DNA of 44,567 bases from Pseudomonadota bacterium (GTDB taxonomy: Bacteria; Pseudomonadota; Alphaproteobacteria; Rhizobiales; Xanthobacteraceae): positions 1 through 44,567 of the forward strand of contig JAFAGM010000046.1 in assembly GCA_023422775.1 (NCBI GenBank). Reading direction: 5' to 3'. The position numbers were made by a program, and so were the translations under genes. Of this stretch, positions 31,379-40,145 are shown in pieces (the first letter of the stretch is position 1; the number at the start of each line of letters is the position of its first letter). Under the pieces are notes generated by a model. The model was not told where the DNA came from, did not search any database, and saw nothing but the letters and a program-made list of their open reading frames with translations.

Positions 31379-32428
31379 CTATTCCTGCGCGGCGAAAATC
31401 CGGTAGCGGCGCGGTTGCAGGCTGACGATCTCGCCGGCCTGGAGTTCCCGGTCGCGGGGCGCGTCGATCTCGATCACGGTCTTGCCCTCCCCGCCCGTCA
31501 ACGCCACCTCCGCCCGCTGGATCGGCCCGAACGAACGGACGTGGCGCACCGCGCCCTCGAGCGAGCCGGTTCCGGCCGGACCGATCTGCATGTCGTGGCG
31601 GCGGATGAACAATTTTGACGCCCCGGAAGCCGCGCCCTCGGCGGCGATATTGAGCGGCCGGCCGCCGAGCCGCACGGAGCCGCCGCTGACTTCCACCGGC
31701 AACACAATGGACTCACCGATGAAGCCGTGCACGAAGGCGGTCGCGGGATTGTCGTAGACGTCTCCCGGCGTCCCGATCTGTTCGATGCGGCCCTTGTCCA
31801 TGACAACGACGCGGTTGGCGACCTCGAGCGCCTCCTCCTGGTCGTGGGTGACGAAGATCGAGGTGACGTGGATTTCCGAATGCAGCGAGCGCAGCCATTG
31901 CCGCAATTCCTTCCGCACCTTGGCATCGAGCGCGCCAAACGGCTCGTCGAGCAGCAGAATGCGCGGCTCGATCGCGAGCGCGCGCGCCAAAGCGATGCGC
32001 TGCCGCTGGCCACCGGACAACTGGCTGGGATACCGGTCCGACAGCCAGTCGAGTTGCACGAGATCGAGCAACTCCTTGACGCGGGCACGGATCGTGGCCT
32101 CGTCCTTGCGGATGCCACGCGGCTGCACGCGCAGGCCGAAGGCGACGTTTTCGAACACCGTCATGTGCCGGAACAGCGCGTAGTGCTGGAACACGAAGCC
32201 GACATGGCGCTCGCTGGCGCCATGGCCGAGCGCATCCTCGCCGTCGATCCGCACCTCTCCCGCATCGGGCCATTCGAGCCCGGCGATGATGCGCAACAGC
32301 GTGGTCTTGCCCGAACCCGACGGGCCGAGCAGCGCCAGCAATTCGCCCTTGCCGACCTTGAGGTCGACATTGTCGAGCGCGACGAACGCGCCGAACTTCT
32401 TGACGATGTTTCTGACTTCAATGGTCAC
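31379..32428 (-). CDS. cysA: Sulfate/thiosulfate ABC transporter ATPase
   Basis: The 349-residue ATPase driving sulfate import through CysT-CysW. Walker A GPSGSGKTT (35-43), signature LSGGQRQRIALARA, Walker B RILLLDEPFGALD and H-loop IFVTHDQEEALEVANR are intact. The C-terminal third (about 240-349) is a TOBE-type regulatory domain. Start GTG 32428 overlaps the cysW stop by 11 bp, and its Shine-Dalgarno (AAGGGA) is supplied by the tandem repeat at the end of cysW. It is the last gene of sbp-cysT-cysW-cysA. Confidence 0.95.
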   Translation of the reverse strand: MTIEVRNIVKKFGAFVALDNVDLKVGKGELLALLGPSGSGKTTLLRIIAGLEWPDAGEVRIDGEDALGHGASERHVGFVFQHYALFRHMTVFENVAFGLRVQPRGIRKDEATIRARVKELLDLVQLDWLSDRYPSQLSGGQRQRIALARALAIEPRILLLDEPFGALDAKVRKELRQWLRSLHSEIHVTSIFVTHDQEEALEVANRVVVMDKGRIEQIGTPGDVYDNPATAFVHGFIGESIVLPVEVSGGSVRLGGRPLNIAAEGAASGASKLFIRRHDMQIGPAGTGSLEGAVRHVRSFGPIQRAEVALTGGEGKTVIEIDAPRDRELQAGEIVSLQPRRYRIFAAQE

Positions 32429-33416
32429 TTGGATTGTCCCTTGAAAAGTCCCTTGAGAAGTCCCTTGGAGTTTGTCCTTCGTCCAGCCGCCGTTCGAGAA
32501 CGGTCTTCACGACCAGCGTGATCAAGGCAAGCATCGCCAGCAGCGAGGCAATCGCAAACGACGCCACGAATTGATACTCATTATAGAGGATTTCGACCAG
32601 CAGCGGCATGGTGTTGGTCTCGCCGCGGATATGGCCCGACACGACCGACACCGCGCCGAACTCGCCCATGGCGCGCGCGTTACACAGCAGGACACCATAC
32701 AACAGGCCCCATTTGATATTGGGCAGAGTGACGCGGAAGAAGGTCTGCAGGCCTGACGCGCCGAGCGAGACCGCGGCCTCCTCCTCCTGCGTGCCCTGCT
32801 CCTGCATCAGCGGGATCAGTGAGCGGGCGACGAACGGGAATGTCACGAAGATGGTCGCCAGCGCAATGCCGGGCACCGCAAACAGGATGTGGATGTTGTG
32901 CGCCTGCAGCCAGGTGCCCCAATAGCCCTGCGCGCCGAACAGCAGCACGAAAACAAGTCCGGATATGACAGGGCTGACCGAGAACGGCAGGTCGATCAGC
33001 GTGATCAGGAAGGTCTTGCCGCGGAATTCGAACTTTGCGATCGCCCAGGCCGCGATCACGCCGAACAGCAGATTGAGGCTGACGGAGATTGCCGCCACCA
33101 GCAAGGTCAGCTTGATCGCCGAAAGCGCCTCGGGTTCGGCGAGCGCCGAGAAATAGGCGCTGAGCCCCTTGGAGAAGGCTTGTGCGAATACCACGACCAG
33201 CGGCAGCACGACAAACACGGTGAGGAAGGTGACCGCGAGCGCAATGATGATGAAGCGGACAGGCCCGGGCTCGCTCCGCAGATCCTTCGGGGAAGCAACG
33301 GTGGTGTGGCGATCGCTCGCGCCGCGATCGGAGCCCTGCGGAATGGCGAGATCCGCCGTGGCCGCATAGCTCCGCACCGGTGCCGCCTGCCTCACCAAGC
33401 TCGTCTGGATCGACAT
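32418..33416 (-). CDS. cysW: Sulfate ABC transporter permease CysW
   Basis: A 332-residue inner-membrane permease. Six helices begin with IIIALAVTFLTVFVVLPLVV (about 55), and the coupling motif EEEAAVSLGASGLQTFFRVT contacts the ATPase. An ordinary CysW has about 285 residues; this one has an extra polar N-terminal tail of about 50 residues and a C-terminal tail ending RDFSRDFSRDN, produced by a 12-bp tandem repeat. It lies 10 bp after cysT and overlaps cysA by 11 bp. No internal ATG offers a shorter start before the first helix. Confidence 0.95.
   Translation of the reverse strand: MSIQTSLVRQAAPVRSYAATADLAIPQGSDRGASDRHTTVASPKDLRSEPGPVRFIIIALAVTFLTVFVVLPLVVVFAQAFSKGLSAYFSALAEPEALSAIKLTLLVAAISVSLNLLFGVIAAWAIAKFEFRGKTFLITLIDLPFSVSPVISGLVFVLLFGAQGYWGTWLQAHNIHILFAVPGIALATIFVTFPFVARSLIPLMQEQGTQEEEAAVSLGASGLQTFFRVTLPNIKWGLLYGVLLCNARAMGEFGAVSVVSGHIRGETNTMPLLVEILYNEYQFVASFAIASLLAMLALITLVVKTVLERRLDEGQTPRDFSRDFSRDNPSDH
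32436..32471. repeat. Three tandem 12-bp units at the cysW-cysA junction
   Basis: Units GTCCCTTGAAAA (32436-32447), GTCCCTTGAGAA (32448-32459) and GTCCCTTGGAGT (32460-32471) follow one another in frame within the cysW 3' end. In mRNA sense each unit offers an AAGGGA sequence, so the array places up to three ribosome-binding-like sites before the cysA GTG. Gain or loss of one unit keeps the frame. Confidence 0.85.
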
Positions 33417-33426
33417 CGACCGGCCC

Positions 33427-34263
33427 TCAGTGCGCGGGATTGCGGGTTTGCGCCCAGCGTTGCAGGCGATTGACGGCGAAGATGATCAGGAACGAAGCGA
33501 GCAGCATGATGACGGCGATCGCGGTCGCGTCGGCGTAACGAAATTCGGAGAGCCGGATCACGATCAGGAGCGGTGCGATTTCCGACACGTTCGGCAGATT
33601 GCCGGCAATGAAGATCACCGATCCGTACTCGCCGACCGCGCGCGCGAACGCCAGCGCGAAGCCGGTCAGCAGCGCCGGAATGAGGCTCGGCAGGATCACC
33701 CGGAACACCGTGTGCCAGCGATTGGCGCCGAGGCTTGCAGCAGCCTCCTCGATTTCAGGATCGAGATCGATCAGCACGGGCTGAACCGTCCGCACCACGA
33801 ACGGGATACCGATGAAGACCATGGCAACGAAAATTCCGATCGGCGTGAACGCGACCTTGATGCCGAGTTCGGCCAGCGGCGCGCCGAGCCAGCCCTTTTG
33901 CGCGAACAATTGCGTCAGCGCCACGCCGGCGACCGCGGTCGGCAGCGCAAAGGGAATGTCGACGATCGCATCGAACAGCCGCCGGCCCGGAAAGCGATAC
34001 CGCACCAGCGCCCAAACAATGATCGTTCCCATCACCAGATTGACGCAAGCCGCGGCAAACGAAAGCCCAAACGAAATCCGCAGCGCATTCAGCGTGCGGC
34101 GGCTGGTGAGAATCTCCCAGAACTGGGCGGGCGAGAGTTCGAGTGTCTTGAGAAAGAGACCGGCCAGCGGAATGAGAATGATGACGGAGAGCCATGTCAG
34201 GGTCAGGCCCATGGTCAGGCCAAACCCGGGCAAGCTGCTCCGCCGTGCGACCGCTGTGCTCAC
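33427..34263 (-). CDS. cysT: Sulfate ABC transporter permease CysT
   Basis: A 278-residue membrane permease partner of CysW. Helices include GLTMGLTLTWLSVIILIPLA at the start; the coupling loop is EIEEAAASLGANRWHTVFRV. The segment FARAVGEYGSVIFIAGNLP is characteristic of CysT. The start is GTG 34263. It follows sbp by 38 bp and precedes cysW by 10 bp, so all four uptake genes form one operon. Also called cysU in some species. Confidence 0.95.
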   Translation of the reverse strand: MSTAVARRSSLPGFGLTMGLTLTWLSVIILIPLAGLFLKTLELSPAQFWEILTSRRTLNALRISFGLSFAAACVNLVMGTIIVWALVRYRFPGRRLFDAIVDIPFALPTAVAGVALTQLFAQKGWLGAPLAELGIKVAFTPIGIFVAMVFIGIPFVVRTVQPVLIDLDPEIEEAAASLGANRWHTVFRVILPSLIPALLTGFALAFARAVGEYGSVIFIAGNLPNVSEIAPLLIVIRLSEFRYADATAIAVIMLLASFLIIFAVNRLQRWAQTRNPAH

Positions 34264-34301
34264 AAATCCCCCTGTTTACGCCCCGGCCGCCGCCGTCCAG
34301 A

Positions 34302-35294
34302 TCAGTTCTTGTAGATCTGGTCGAAAATGCCGCCTTCGGCGAAGTGGTCCTTCTGCGCCTTGGTCCAACCACCGAAAACGTCGTCGATGGTGAAAAGTTC
34401 GACCTTGGCGAAGGATTTCTCGTACTCCCGTGCAATCTCCGAATCCCGTGGACGGTAGGAGTTGCGTGCGGCAATTTCCTGGCCTTCCTTGGTATACCAA
34501 TATTTCAGGTAGGCCTCGGCGACGGCACGGGTGCCCTTCCTGTCGGCGACCTTGTCGACGACGGCGACCGGCGGCTCGGCGAGGATCGACAGCGGCGGCG
34601 CCACGATCTCGAACTTGTCCTTGCCGAATTCGCGCTGCGCCAGGAACGCTTCGTTCTCCCATGCCAGCAGCACGTCGCCGACGCCGCGCTCGACGAAGGT
34701 CACGGTCGAGCCGCGTGCACCAGTATCCAGCACCGGCACGTTCCTGAAGAGGTCGCCGACGAATTTCCTGGCCTTGTCGGCGGAGCCGAATTTCTTTTCC
34801 GCAAAGCCCCACGCAGCCAGGTAGTTCCAGCGGGCGCCACCCGATGTCTTCGGGTTCGGCGTAATCACCTGCACGCCGGGCTTGACCAGGTCGTCCCAAT
34901 CCTTGATCGCCTTCGGATTGCCCTTGCGCACCAGGAACACGATGGTCGAGGTATAGGGCGACGCATTGAGCGGCAGGCGCTTCTGCCAGTCCGTCGCAAC
35001 CAGGCCCTTGGCGGCGATGGCGTCGATGTCATAGGCCAGCGCCAGCGTGACGATATCCGCCTGCAGGCCGTCGATCACGCTCCGCGCCTGCGAGCCCGAG
35101 CCGCCATGCGACTGCTTGATCTCGACGCTCTTGCCGTTTTCCTTCTGATACGCCGCCACGAACGCCTTGTTGAAATCGGCATAGAGTTCGCGGGTCGGAT
35201 CGTAGGAGACGTTGAGCAGGGTGAAGTCGGCGGCGAATGCGGAACTCGCCCAGAGCAATCCCGCAACGAGGGGCAGAATGCGACGGATCATCAT
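34302..35294 (-). CDS. sbp: Periplasmic sulfate-binding protein
   Basis: The 330-residue binding protein that delivers sulfate (or thiosulfate) to CysTW. The signal peptide MMIRRILPLVAGLLWASSAF is cleaved before ADFTLLNVSYDPTRELYADF, the classic mature start of Sbp/CysP proteins. Family segments follow: KQSHGGSGSQARSVIDGLQAD, PNPKTSGGARWNYLAAWGFA and VTFVERGVGDVLLAWENEAF. Whether it prefers sulfate or thiosulfate is not decidable here. ATG 35294 and ATG 35291 are adjacent; GGAG is 5 or 8 bases upstream. It is first in the uptake operon, 120 bp after cysH on the same strand. Confidence 0.95.
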   Translation of the reverse strand: MMIRRILPLVAGLLWASSAFAADFTLLNVSYDPTRELYADFNKAFVAAYQKENGKSVEIKQSHGGSGSQARSVIDGLQADIVTLALAYDIDAIAAKGLVATDWQKRLPLNASPYTSTIVFLVRKGNPKAIKDWDDLVKPGVQVITPNPKTSGGARWNYLAAWGFAEKKFGSADKARKFVGDLFRNVPVLDTGARGSTVTFVERGVGDVLLAWENEAFLAQREFGKDKFEIVAPPLSILAEPPVAVVDKVADRKGTRAVAEAYLKYWYTKEGQEIAARNSYRPRDSEIAREYEKSFAKVELFTIDDVFGGWTKAQKDHFAEGGIFDQIYKN

Positions 35295-35414
35295 TGATCT
35301 CCATTCAGCTCGATGAAGCATATCATCAAAGCACGAAGCGCATAAGTCACGATGAACGGGCGTTTAGTCAACGAAACCGCATTTCATTGTTTGCGGAACC
35401 GCGATCACGTTGTC

Positions 35415-36146
35415 CTAAGAAATCTTCGTCGTATGGATGCCGCATTCTCTCTTCGCCTGGCCGCGCCAGCGGCCGGCCCGCGCATCTTCGCCAGGCGCCG
35501 TTCGGCTCGAGCACGGCATGCAGCCAACCGACAAAAAGCCCGAAGCGAGCAGCGGGTGCTGCGGCAATTTAGCGCTTCTGTAGATCGCCTCGATCTCCTC
35601 GCGCGACACGTTGGCGAACGGATTGAACTTCAGTCTTGCGCCGTCGTCCTCGACAACGGGAATCTCGGCGCGCGCTCCTCCCTGGAAGCGCTTGCGCCCG
35701 TTGATCCAGGCCGAGAACGGCTTCAACGCCCGTGCCAGCGGTTCCACCTTGCGGATACGGCAGCAGGCATCGGGATCGCTGAACCACAATTCGCGATCGG
35801 GGTCCTCTCGCGACAGCGTTTCTTCCAAAGGCTTGATCGAGCGAACGTCGGTGAGACCAAGAGTTGCAATCAGCGTATCGCGATAGGCGAGCGTCTCCTC
35901 GAACAGCCAGCCGGTGTCGAGGAAGACCACGGGAATGGCCGGATCGACATCGGCCATCACCTTGAGCAGCGCAGCAGACTCCGTACCGAACGAGGAAACC
36001 AGCGCAAGATGCTCGCGGCCGACGGTCTTCAGCGCGGCTGCAATGACTTCCGCCGGCGACGCATCGCGCAACGCCAGATCGAGCGACTGCGCCTGCGAAA
36101 CAATCGCCGCATCCGGAGCCGGCAGCCGCTGCGCGATCGTGCTCAC
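35415..36146 (-). CDS. cysH: Adenylyl-sulfate (APS) reductase, thioredoxin-dependent
   Basis: A 243-residue cytoplasmic enzyme reducing activated sulfate to sulfite. It has the iron-sulfur cysteine pairs Cys128-Cys129 (ACCRIRKVEPL) and Cys209/Cys212 (VGCMPCSSRTA), which mark APS reductases rather than PAPS-only enzymes. The catalytic Cys235 lies in KRECGIHTT. The nucleotide-binding loop SSFGTESAALL is at about 51. Start GTG 36146 overlaps the DUF934 stop (GTGA), so the genes are translationally coupled. APS use would make the CysC domain of CysNC dispensable for reduction, leaving PAPS for sulfation. Confidence 0.95.
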   Translation of the reverse strand: MSTIAQRLPAPDAAIVSQAQSLDLALRDASPAEVIAAALKTVGREHLALVSSFGTESAALLKVMADVDPAIPVVFLDTGWLFEETLAYRDTLIATLGLTDVRSIKPLEETLSREDPDRELWFSDPDACCRIRKVEPLARALKPFSAWINGRKRFQGGARAEIPVVEDDGARLKFNPFANVSREEIEAIYRSAKLPQHPLLASGFLSVGCMPCSSRTAPGEDARAGRWRGQAKRECGIHTTKIS

Positions 36147-36658
36147 CGGCCGGCGCTCTCCGAGTGGCGCAGCTGCATCCGCCGATTGAACGCGGCGACG
36201 CGGCCGTCGCCGGTCGGCTGGTAGAACACCGAATAGCGCTTCACCGTTTCGGCAAACGCATCGGCGTCGGCGTCCTTCTTCACCTCGAAGGCATCGAAGC
36301 CGGCGCGCGACATGAACACGAACTGGTCGCGCAGCACCTGGCCGGTGGCGCGCAGCTCGCCGTCATAGCCGTGACGTTCGCGCAGCAGGCGCGCTTGGCT
36401 GTAGGCGCGGCCATCGCGGAAACTCGGGAACACCAGCGCGACAGCAGCGAGGCGATCAAGATATGGCACGAGGTCATCGAGATCGCGGTTGTTCGGCCAG
36501 ATCACGCCGGCCTTGCCGACGCGCTTGAGCACGGCTTCCGGATCCTCGAGGAAACGTGCGGCCGAAACGAAGATCGCGCCATCATTGGGCAGTTCGCCGC
36601 CGTCAACCACGTGAACGAACAGATCGGTGGCAATTCTGCCCTGCTTAACGAGTGGCAT
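36143..36658 (-). CDS. DUF934 protein of the sulfite reductase operon
   Basis: A 171-residue cytoplasmic protein of the DUF934 family, whose biochemical function is unknown. It is almost always encoded with cysI and cysH in alphaproteobacteria and pseudomonads (from memory). Conserved stretches are GVIWPNNRDLDDLVPYLDRL, FPSFRDGRAYSQARLLRERH, GELRATGQVLRDQFVFMSRA and GFDAFEVK. No cysteine pair or cofactor motif is seen, so an electron-transfer role is not supported by the sequence. ATG 36658 lies 14 bp inside the end of cysI, and its stop overlaps the cysH start. Confidence 0.9.
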   Translation of the reverse strand: MPLVKQGRIATDLFVHVVDGGELPNDGAIFVSAARFLEDPEAVLKRVGKAGVIWPNNRDLDDLVPYLDRLAAVALVFPSFRDGRAYSQARLLRERHGYDGELRATGQVLRDQFVFMSRAGFDAFEVKKDADADAFAETVKRYSVFYQPTGDGRVAAFNRRMQLRHSESAGR

Positions 36659-38300
36659 AGACCCGCTCCTTGAATGGCTCGACGCCCAGACGCCTGACCG
36701 TATCGACGAACAGTTCCTCGGGACGGTCGCGCAGCGCGAGATAGGCTTCGACAATGTCTTCGATCACATCGGCGACTTCGGCATAGGGAACGGCCGGGCC
36801 GATCAGCACCCCCATCTGCGCGTTCTCGTCGGCACGGCCGCCGATCGTGATCTGGTAGAATTCCTCGCCGTTCTTCTCGACGCCGAGAATGCCGATATGG
36901 CCGACATGGTGATGGCCGCAGGCGTTGATGCAGCCGGATATGTTGATGTGCAGCCGGCCGATCATCTCGGCGGTGTCGTGGTTGGCGAAGCGTTTGGTCA
37001 ATTCCTGCGCGATCGGGATCGATCGCGCATTGGCCAGCGAGCAGTAATCCAGCCCCGGGCAGGCGATGATATCGGTGACCAGGTTGACGTTGGGTGTAGC
37101 GAGCCCAATGCGGTCGAGCGCCTTCCACAGCTGCGGCAGGTCGCGCTTGGCGACATGCGGCAGCGCCAGGTTCTGCTCATGGCCGACGCGTATCTCGCCG
37201 AAGGAATATCTGTCGGCAAGGTCGGCGACCGCATCCATCTGGTCGGCGGTGGCATCGCCGGGCGGGCCGCCCACCGGCTTCAGCGACAGCGTCACGATCG
37301 AATAACCCTGCACCTTGTGCGGGGCCACCGAGTTCTTGCGCCAGCGCTCGAACAGCGGATCGTGCGCCGCCTGCTTCAGCTCATCCGGCATGTGCGGCAG
37401 CTTCTCATAGGCGGGATACGAAAAGCGCGAGCGCACCTCCTCGATGACGGAATGGTCGAGCGTCAACCCGCCGCCATCCATCTGCCGCCATTCCTCGTCG
37501 ACCTCGCGCGCGAATTTCTCGATCCCGAGTTCGTGCACCAGGATCTTGATCCGCGCCTTGTAGATGTTGTCGCGGCGGCCGTACTGGTTGTAGACGCGCA
37601 GGATCGCCTCGACATAGCTCAGGATATCGCGGCCGTGGACGAACGGCTTGATGGTCTTGGCGATGAACGGCGTGCGGCCGAGACCGCCGCCGACCAGCAC
37701 CTCGAAGCCGGTCTCGCCATCGGCATTCCTGTGCAGCCGCAGGCCGATGTCATGGATCTTGATCGCGGCGCGATCGTGTTCGGACGCGGTGATCGCGATC
37801 TTGAACTTGCGCGGCAGGAACGAGAATTCGGGATGCAGCGTGGTGTGCTGACGCAGGATTTCCGACCAGATGCGGGGGTCCTCGACCTCGCCCGGCGCAA
37901 CGCCGGCCCACTGGTCCGAAGTCACGTTGCGCATGTTGTTGCCGGAAGTCTGCATCGCATGGATGCCGACCTCGGCAAGATCTTCGAGCGCATCAGGCAG
38001 TTCGGCGAGCTTGATCCAGTTGAACTGGATGTTCTGCCGCGTGGTGAAATGACCGTAGCCGCGGTCGTAGCGGCGCGCGACGCGGGCCAACGCCCGCAGT
38101 TGCCTCGACGACAGCGTGCCATAGGGGATGGCGACGCGGAACATGTAGGCGTGCAGTTGCAGATAGACGCCGTTCTGCAGCCGCAGCATCTTGAATTCCT
38201 CCTCGGTGAGTTCGCCGGAAAGCCGGCGCTTCACCTGGTCGCGGAATTCCGAGACGCGCTCGTTGATGAGCGTGCGGTCTAGTTCGTCATAGGCATACAT
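36645..38300 (-). CDS. cysI: Ferredoxin-type sulfite (or nitrite) reductase hemoprotein
   Basis: A 551-residue siroheme/[4Fe-4S] enzyme that reduces sulfite to sulfide with six electrons. Cluster ligands are Cys414 and Cys420 (ACPGLDYCSLA) and Cys457 and Cys461 (GCINACGHH). Siroheme contacts lie around FTTRQNIQFNWIKLAELP and TSGNNMRNVTSD. The two-fold repeat of the family is present. No flavoprotein subunit (CysJ) is nearby, so electrons probably come from ferredoxin. The cys context favours sulfite over nitrite. It begins 12 bp after the DUF2849 stop. Confidence 0.93.
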   Translation of the reverse strand: MYAYDELDRTLINERVSEFRDQVKRRLSGELTEEEFKMLRLQNGVYLQLHAYMFRVAIPYGTLSSRQLRALARVARRYDRGYGHFTTRQNIQFNWIKLAELPDALEDLAEVGIHAMQTSGNNMRNVTSDQWAGVAPGEVEDPRIWSEILRQHTTLHPEFSFLPRKFKIAITASEHDRAAIKIHDIGLRLHRNADGETGFEVLVGGGLGRTPFIAKTIKPFVHGRDILSYVEAILRVYNQYGRRDNIYKARIKILVHELGIEKFAREVDEEWRQMDGGGLTLDHSVIEEVRSRFSYPAYEKLPHMPDELKQAAHDPLFERWRKNSVAPHKVQGYSIVTLSLKPVGGPPGDATADQMDAVADLADRYSFGEIRVGHEQNLALPHVAKRDLPQLWKALDRIGLATPNVNLVTDIIACPGLDYCSLANARSIPIAQELTKRFANHDTAEMIGRLHINISGCINACGHHHVGHIGILGVEKNGEEFYQITIGGRADENAQMGVLIGPAVPYAEVADVIEDIVEAYLALRDRPEELFVDTVRRLGVEPFKERVYATR

Positions 38301-38312
38301 GATGGATCAGCC

Positions 38313-38624
38313 TCAGGCCGGAAGAAGGTCGATGGTCACGCCCTTCGACCGGATGTGTTCGCGGAGATTGCCGGGCTTGATCGCTCCGCTCTTCACCTCG
38401 ACCGGGGCGATGTAGGCCCCGACGGCGCCGACGTCATCGGCCGCGCCTTCGGCGAGCAACGCGCGCGCGTCATCCGACGTGCTGACGATCGCAGCGTCGG
38501 AAAGCGCGGTCGACCAATCCTGTTTCGCGGTCCGGTAGACCACGGCGCCATCCCAGGTACGGTTGGCGGTGACCACCGACGGGCCGGCAATCCTGATTTT
38601 CTTCTGTTCGAGCGGAGAGGTCAT
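38313..38624 (-). CDS. DUF2849 protein of the sulfite reductase operon
   Basis: A 103-residue cytoplasmic protein of the DUF2849 family, function unknown. It consists of a short beta-rich fold: VVTANRTWDGAVVYRTAKQD, TALSDAAIVSTSDDARALLA and VGAYIAPVEVKSGAIKPGNL. No metal-binding or catalytic motif stands out. ATG 38624 overlaps the cysG stop (ATGA) and the gene ends 12 bp before cysI, so it is placed exactly between siroheme synthesis and the siroheme enzyme. An assembly or regulatory role for CysI is a reasonable guess from position only. Confidence 0.88.
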   Translation of the reverse strand: MTSPLEQKKIRIAGPSVVTANRTWDGAVVYRTAKQDWSTALSDAAIVSTSDDARALLAEGAADDVGAVGAYIAPVEVKSGAIKPGNLREHIRSKGVTIDLLPA

Positions 38625-40057
38625 TCGGCAGCATCCAGCAGTTTGGCGAGAATTTGGTTGGGGTTCGACTGCCGCCACGGCGCGGAATGCGCCACGACGT
38701 CGCCGATGATGAGGATGGCGGGACCGCCATCGATTTTTTCGACCAGCGCGGGGAGTTCTTCGAGCCTGCCGACTACGGCCTGCGCATCCGGCCGGGTCAC
38801 CCGGGCGAAGATGCCGACGGGCGTCTGCGGCAACCGGCCCGCGGCCAGCAGGCCCGCGCGCACCGACGGCGCCGCCGTCATGCCCATATAGACCACGATG
38901 GTCATCTTCCTGTCGGTCAGCACCGACCAGTCGACCGCTTCGGCATCCCTGGCCTTGTGCGCGGTAAGAAAGGTGATGCGCAGCGCCTCGTGCCGGTAGG
39001 TCAGCGGCGCCTCGAATTGCGCTGCGGCACCAAGCCCAGCCGTGATGCCCGGCACCACCGAACAGGCGATGCCGGCCGCGCGCAGCGCTTCGATCTCCTC
39101 GCCGCCGCGGCCGAAGATGAAGGGATCGCCGCCCTTCAGCCGCACGGCGCGCTGTCCAGCCTTCGCTGCATCGATCAGCAATTTGTGGATCGCATCCTGG
39201 CCGATGCCAGGCTTGCCGACGCGGCGGCCGACCGGAATGCGCGAGGCATCGCGGCGGATACGATCGAGAATTTCCGGCGACACCAGTTCGTCGTAGAAAA
39301 CGACGTCGGCGTCCTGCAACGCTCGAAGCGCCTTGACGGTGAGCAGATCCGGATCGCCCGGACCGGCGCCGACCAGCGTCACCCTGCCCTCGGCCTTGCC
39401 GTCTGCGAGCGCGCCCGCAAACGCGCTCGGATCGGCAATTGCCTTCAGCGCGGTTTCAGCCTCGTCCTTGCGCCCGGCAAGGACCAGCGCGCCGATCGGC
39501 CCATCGATCACGCGCTCCCAGAAGCGGCGGCGCAACGAGAATTCCGGAATGCGCGCATGCATCGCCTTGCGGAAACCTCCGATGAAGCCGGCGAGATCGC
39601 CGATGCGGGCCGGCAGCACGGCCTCGATGCGTTCGCGGATGCGCCGCGCAACCACCGGCGAAGTGCCGCCGGTTCCGACCGCCACGACGACGTCGCCACG
39701 ATCGACGATCGCAGGAAAGATGAAAGTGGAATGCGCGAGATCGTCCATCACATTGACGGGCAACCCCACCGCCTTCGCGCGCGCCGACATGGCAACGCCG
39801 ACGTCGCCGGCGCCGGCGCAGAGCACCGCGATCACACCATGCAGATCGGCGGTGAGCGGATCGCCCAAGGCCGGCTCGATCCGTGCGGCGTCCGCAGGTG
39901 TGAGGCCGGCCAGACCATGATCGCCGTCGGTCGCAAACCAGCGCACCCGGGCGCCCGCCGAAACCAGCAGGCGCAATTTTGCACGCACAAGTTCGCCCGC
40001 TCCGACGAGCAACACCTTGCCGCTTTGCAGATCCAGGAACACTGGCAGATAGCGCAT
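38621..40057 (-). CDS. cysG: Siroheme synthase
   Basis: A 478-residue trifunctional fusion making siroheme from uroporphyrinogen III. The N-terminal 200 residues are the NAD-dependent precorrin-2 dehydrogenase/ferrochelatase (KVLLVGAGELVRAKLRLLVS; VVAVGTGGTSPVVARRIRE). The C-terminal part is the SAM-dependent methyltransferase (VTLVGAGPGDPDLLTVKALR; VRLKGGDPFIFGRGGEEIEA). It is first in the minus-strand cys operon and overlaps DUF2849. The promoter must lie in the 144-bp gap shared with cysD. Confidence 0.95.
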   Translation of the reverse strand: MRYLPVFLDLQSGKVLLVGAGELVRAKLRLLVSAGARVRWFATDGDHGLAGLTPADAARIEPALGDPLTADLHGVIAVLCAGAGDVGVAMSARAKAVGLPVNVMDDLAHSTFIFPAIVDRGDVVVAVGTGGTSPVVARRIRERIEAVLPARIGDLAGFIGGFRKAMHARIPEFSLRRRFWERVIDGPIGALVLAGRKDEAETALKAIADPSAFAGALADGKAEGRVTLVGAGPGDPDLLTVKALRALQDADVVFYDELVSPEILDRIRRDASRIPVGRRVGKPGIGQDAIHKLLIDAAKAGQRAVRLKGGDPFIFGRGGEEIEALRAAGIACSVVPGITAGLGAAAQFEAPLTYRHEALRITFLTAHKARDAEAVDWSVLTDRKMTIVVYMGMTAAPSVRAGLLAAGRLPQTPVGIFARVTRPDAQAVVGRLEELPALVEKIDGGPAILIIGDVVAHSAPWRQSNPNQILAKLLDAAE

Positions 40058-40071
40058 CAGACACTCGCTTT

Positions 40072-40145
40072 CCCCAACTTGGGGGTTGACTGAAATTATT
40101 TTCTATTTATCTCTCGATCAAGGCCCACAAAGAGAAAATTATTTC
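40072..40145. promoter_or_regulatory. Divergent cysG/cysD control region with palindrome and long inverted repeat
   Basis: The AT-rich gap holds two symmetric motifs. First, the palindrome CCCCAA-C-TTGGGG at 40072-40084, in the cysG leader. Second, an inverted repeat of 17-bp arms: GAAATTATTTTCTATTT (40092-40108) and AAAGAGAAAATTATTTC (40129-40145), matching at 15 of 17 positions with a 20-bp spacer. On the minus strand TTGATC (40121-40116) and TAATTT lie 17 bp apart and could be the cysG promoter, overlapping the repeat. Binding by a sulfur regulator is inferred. Confidence 0.6.

Noticed and set aside
36627..38282. 551-codon plus-strand frame exactly opposite cysI
   Set aside because: The minus-strand product is an unambiguous sulfite reductase with all cluster cysteines.
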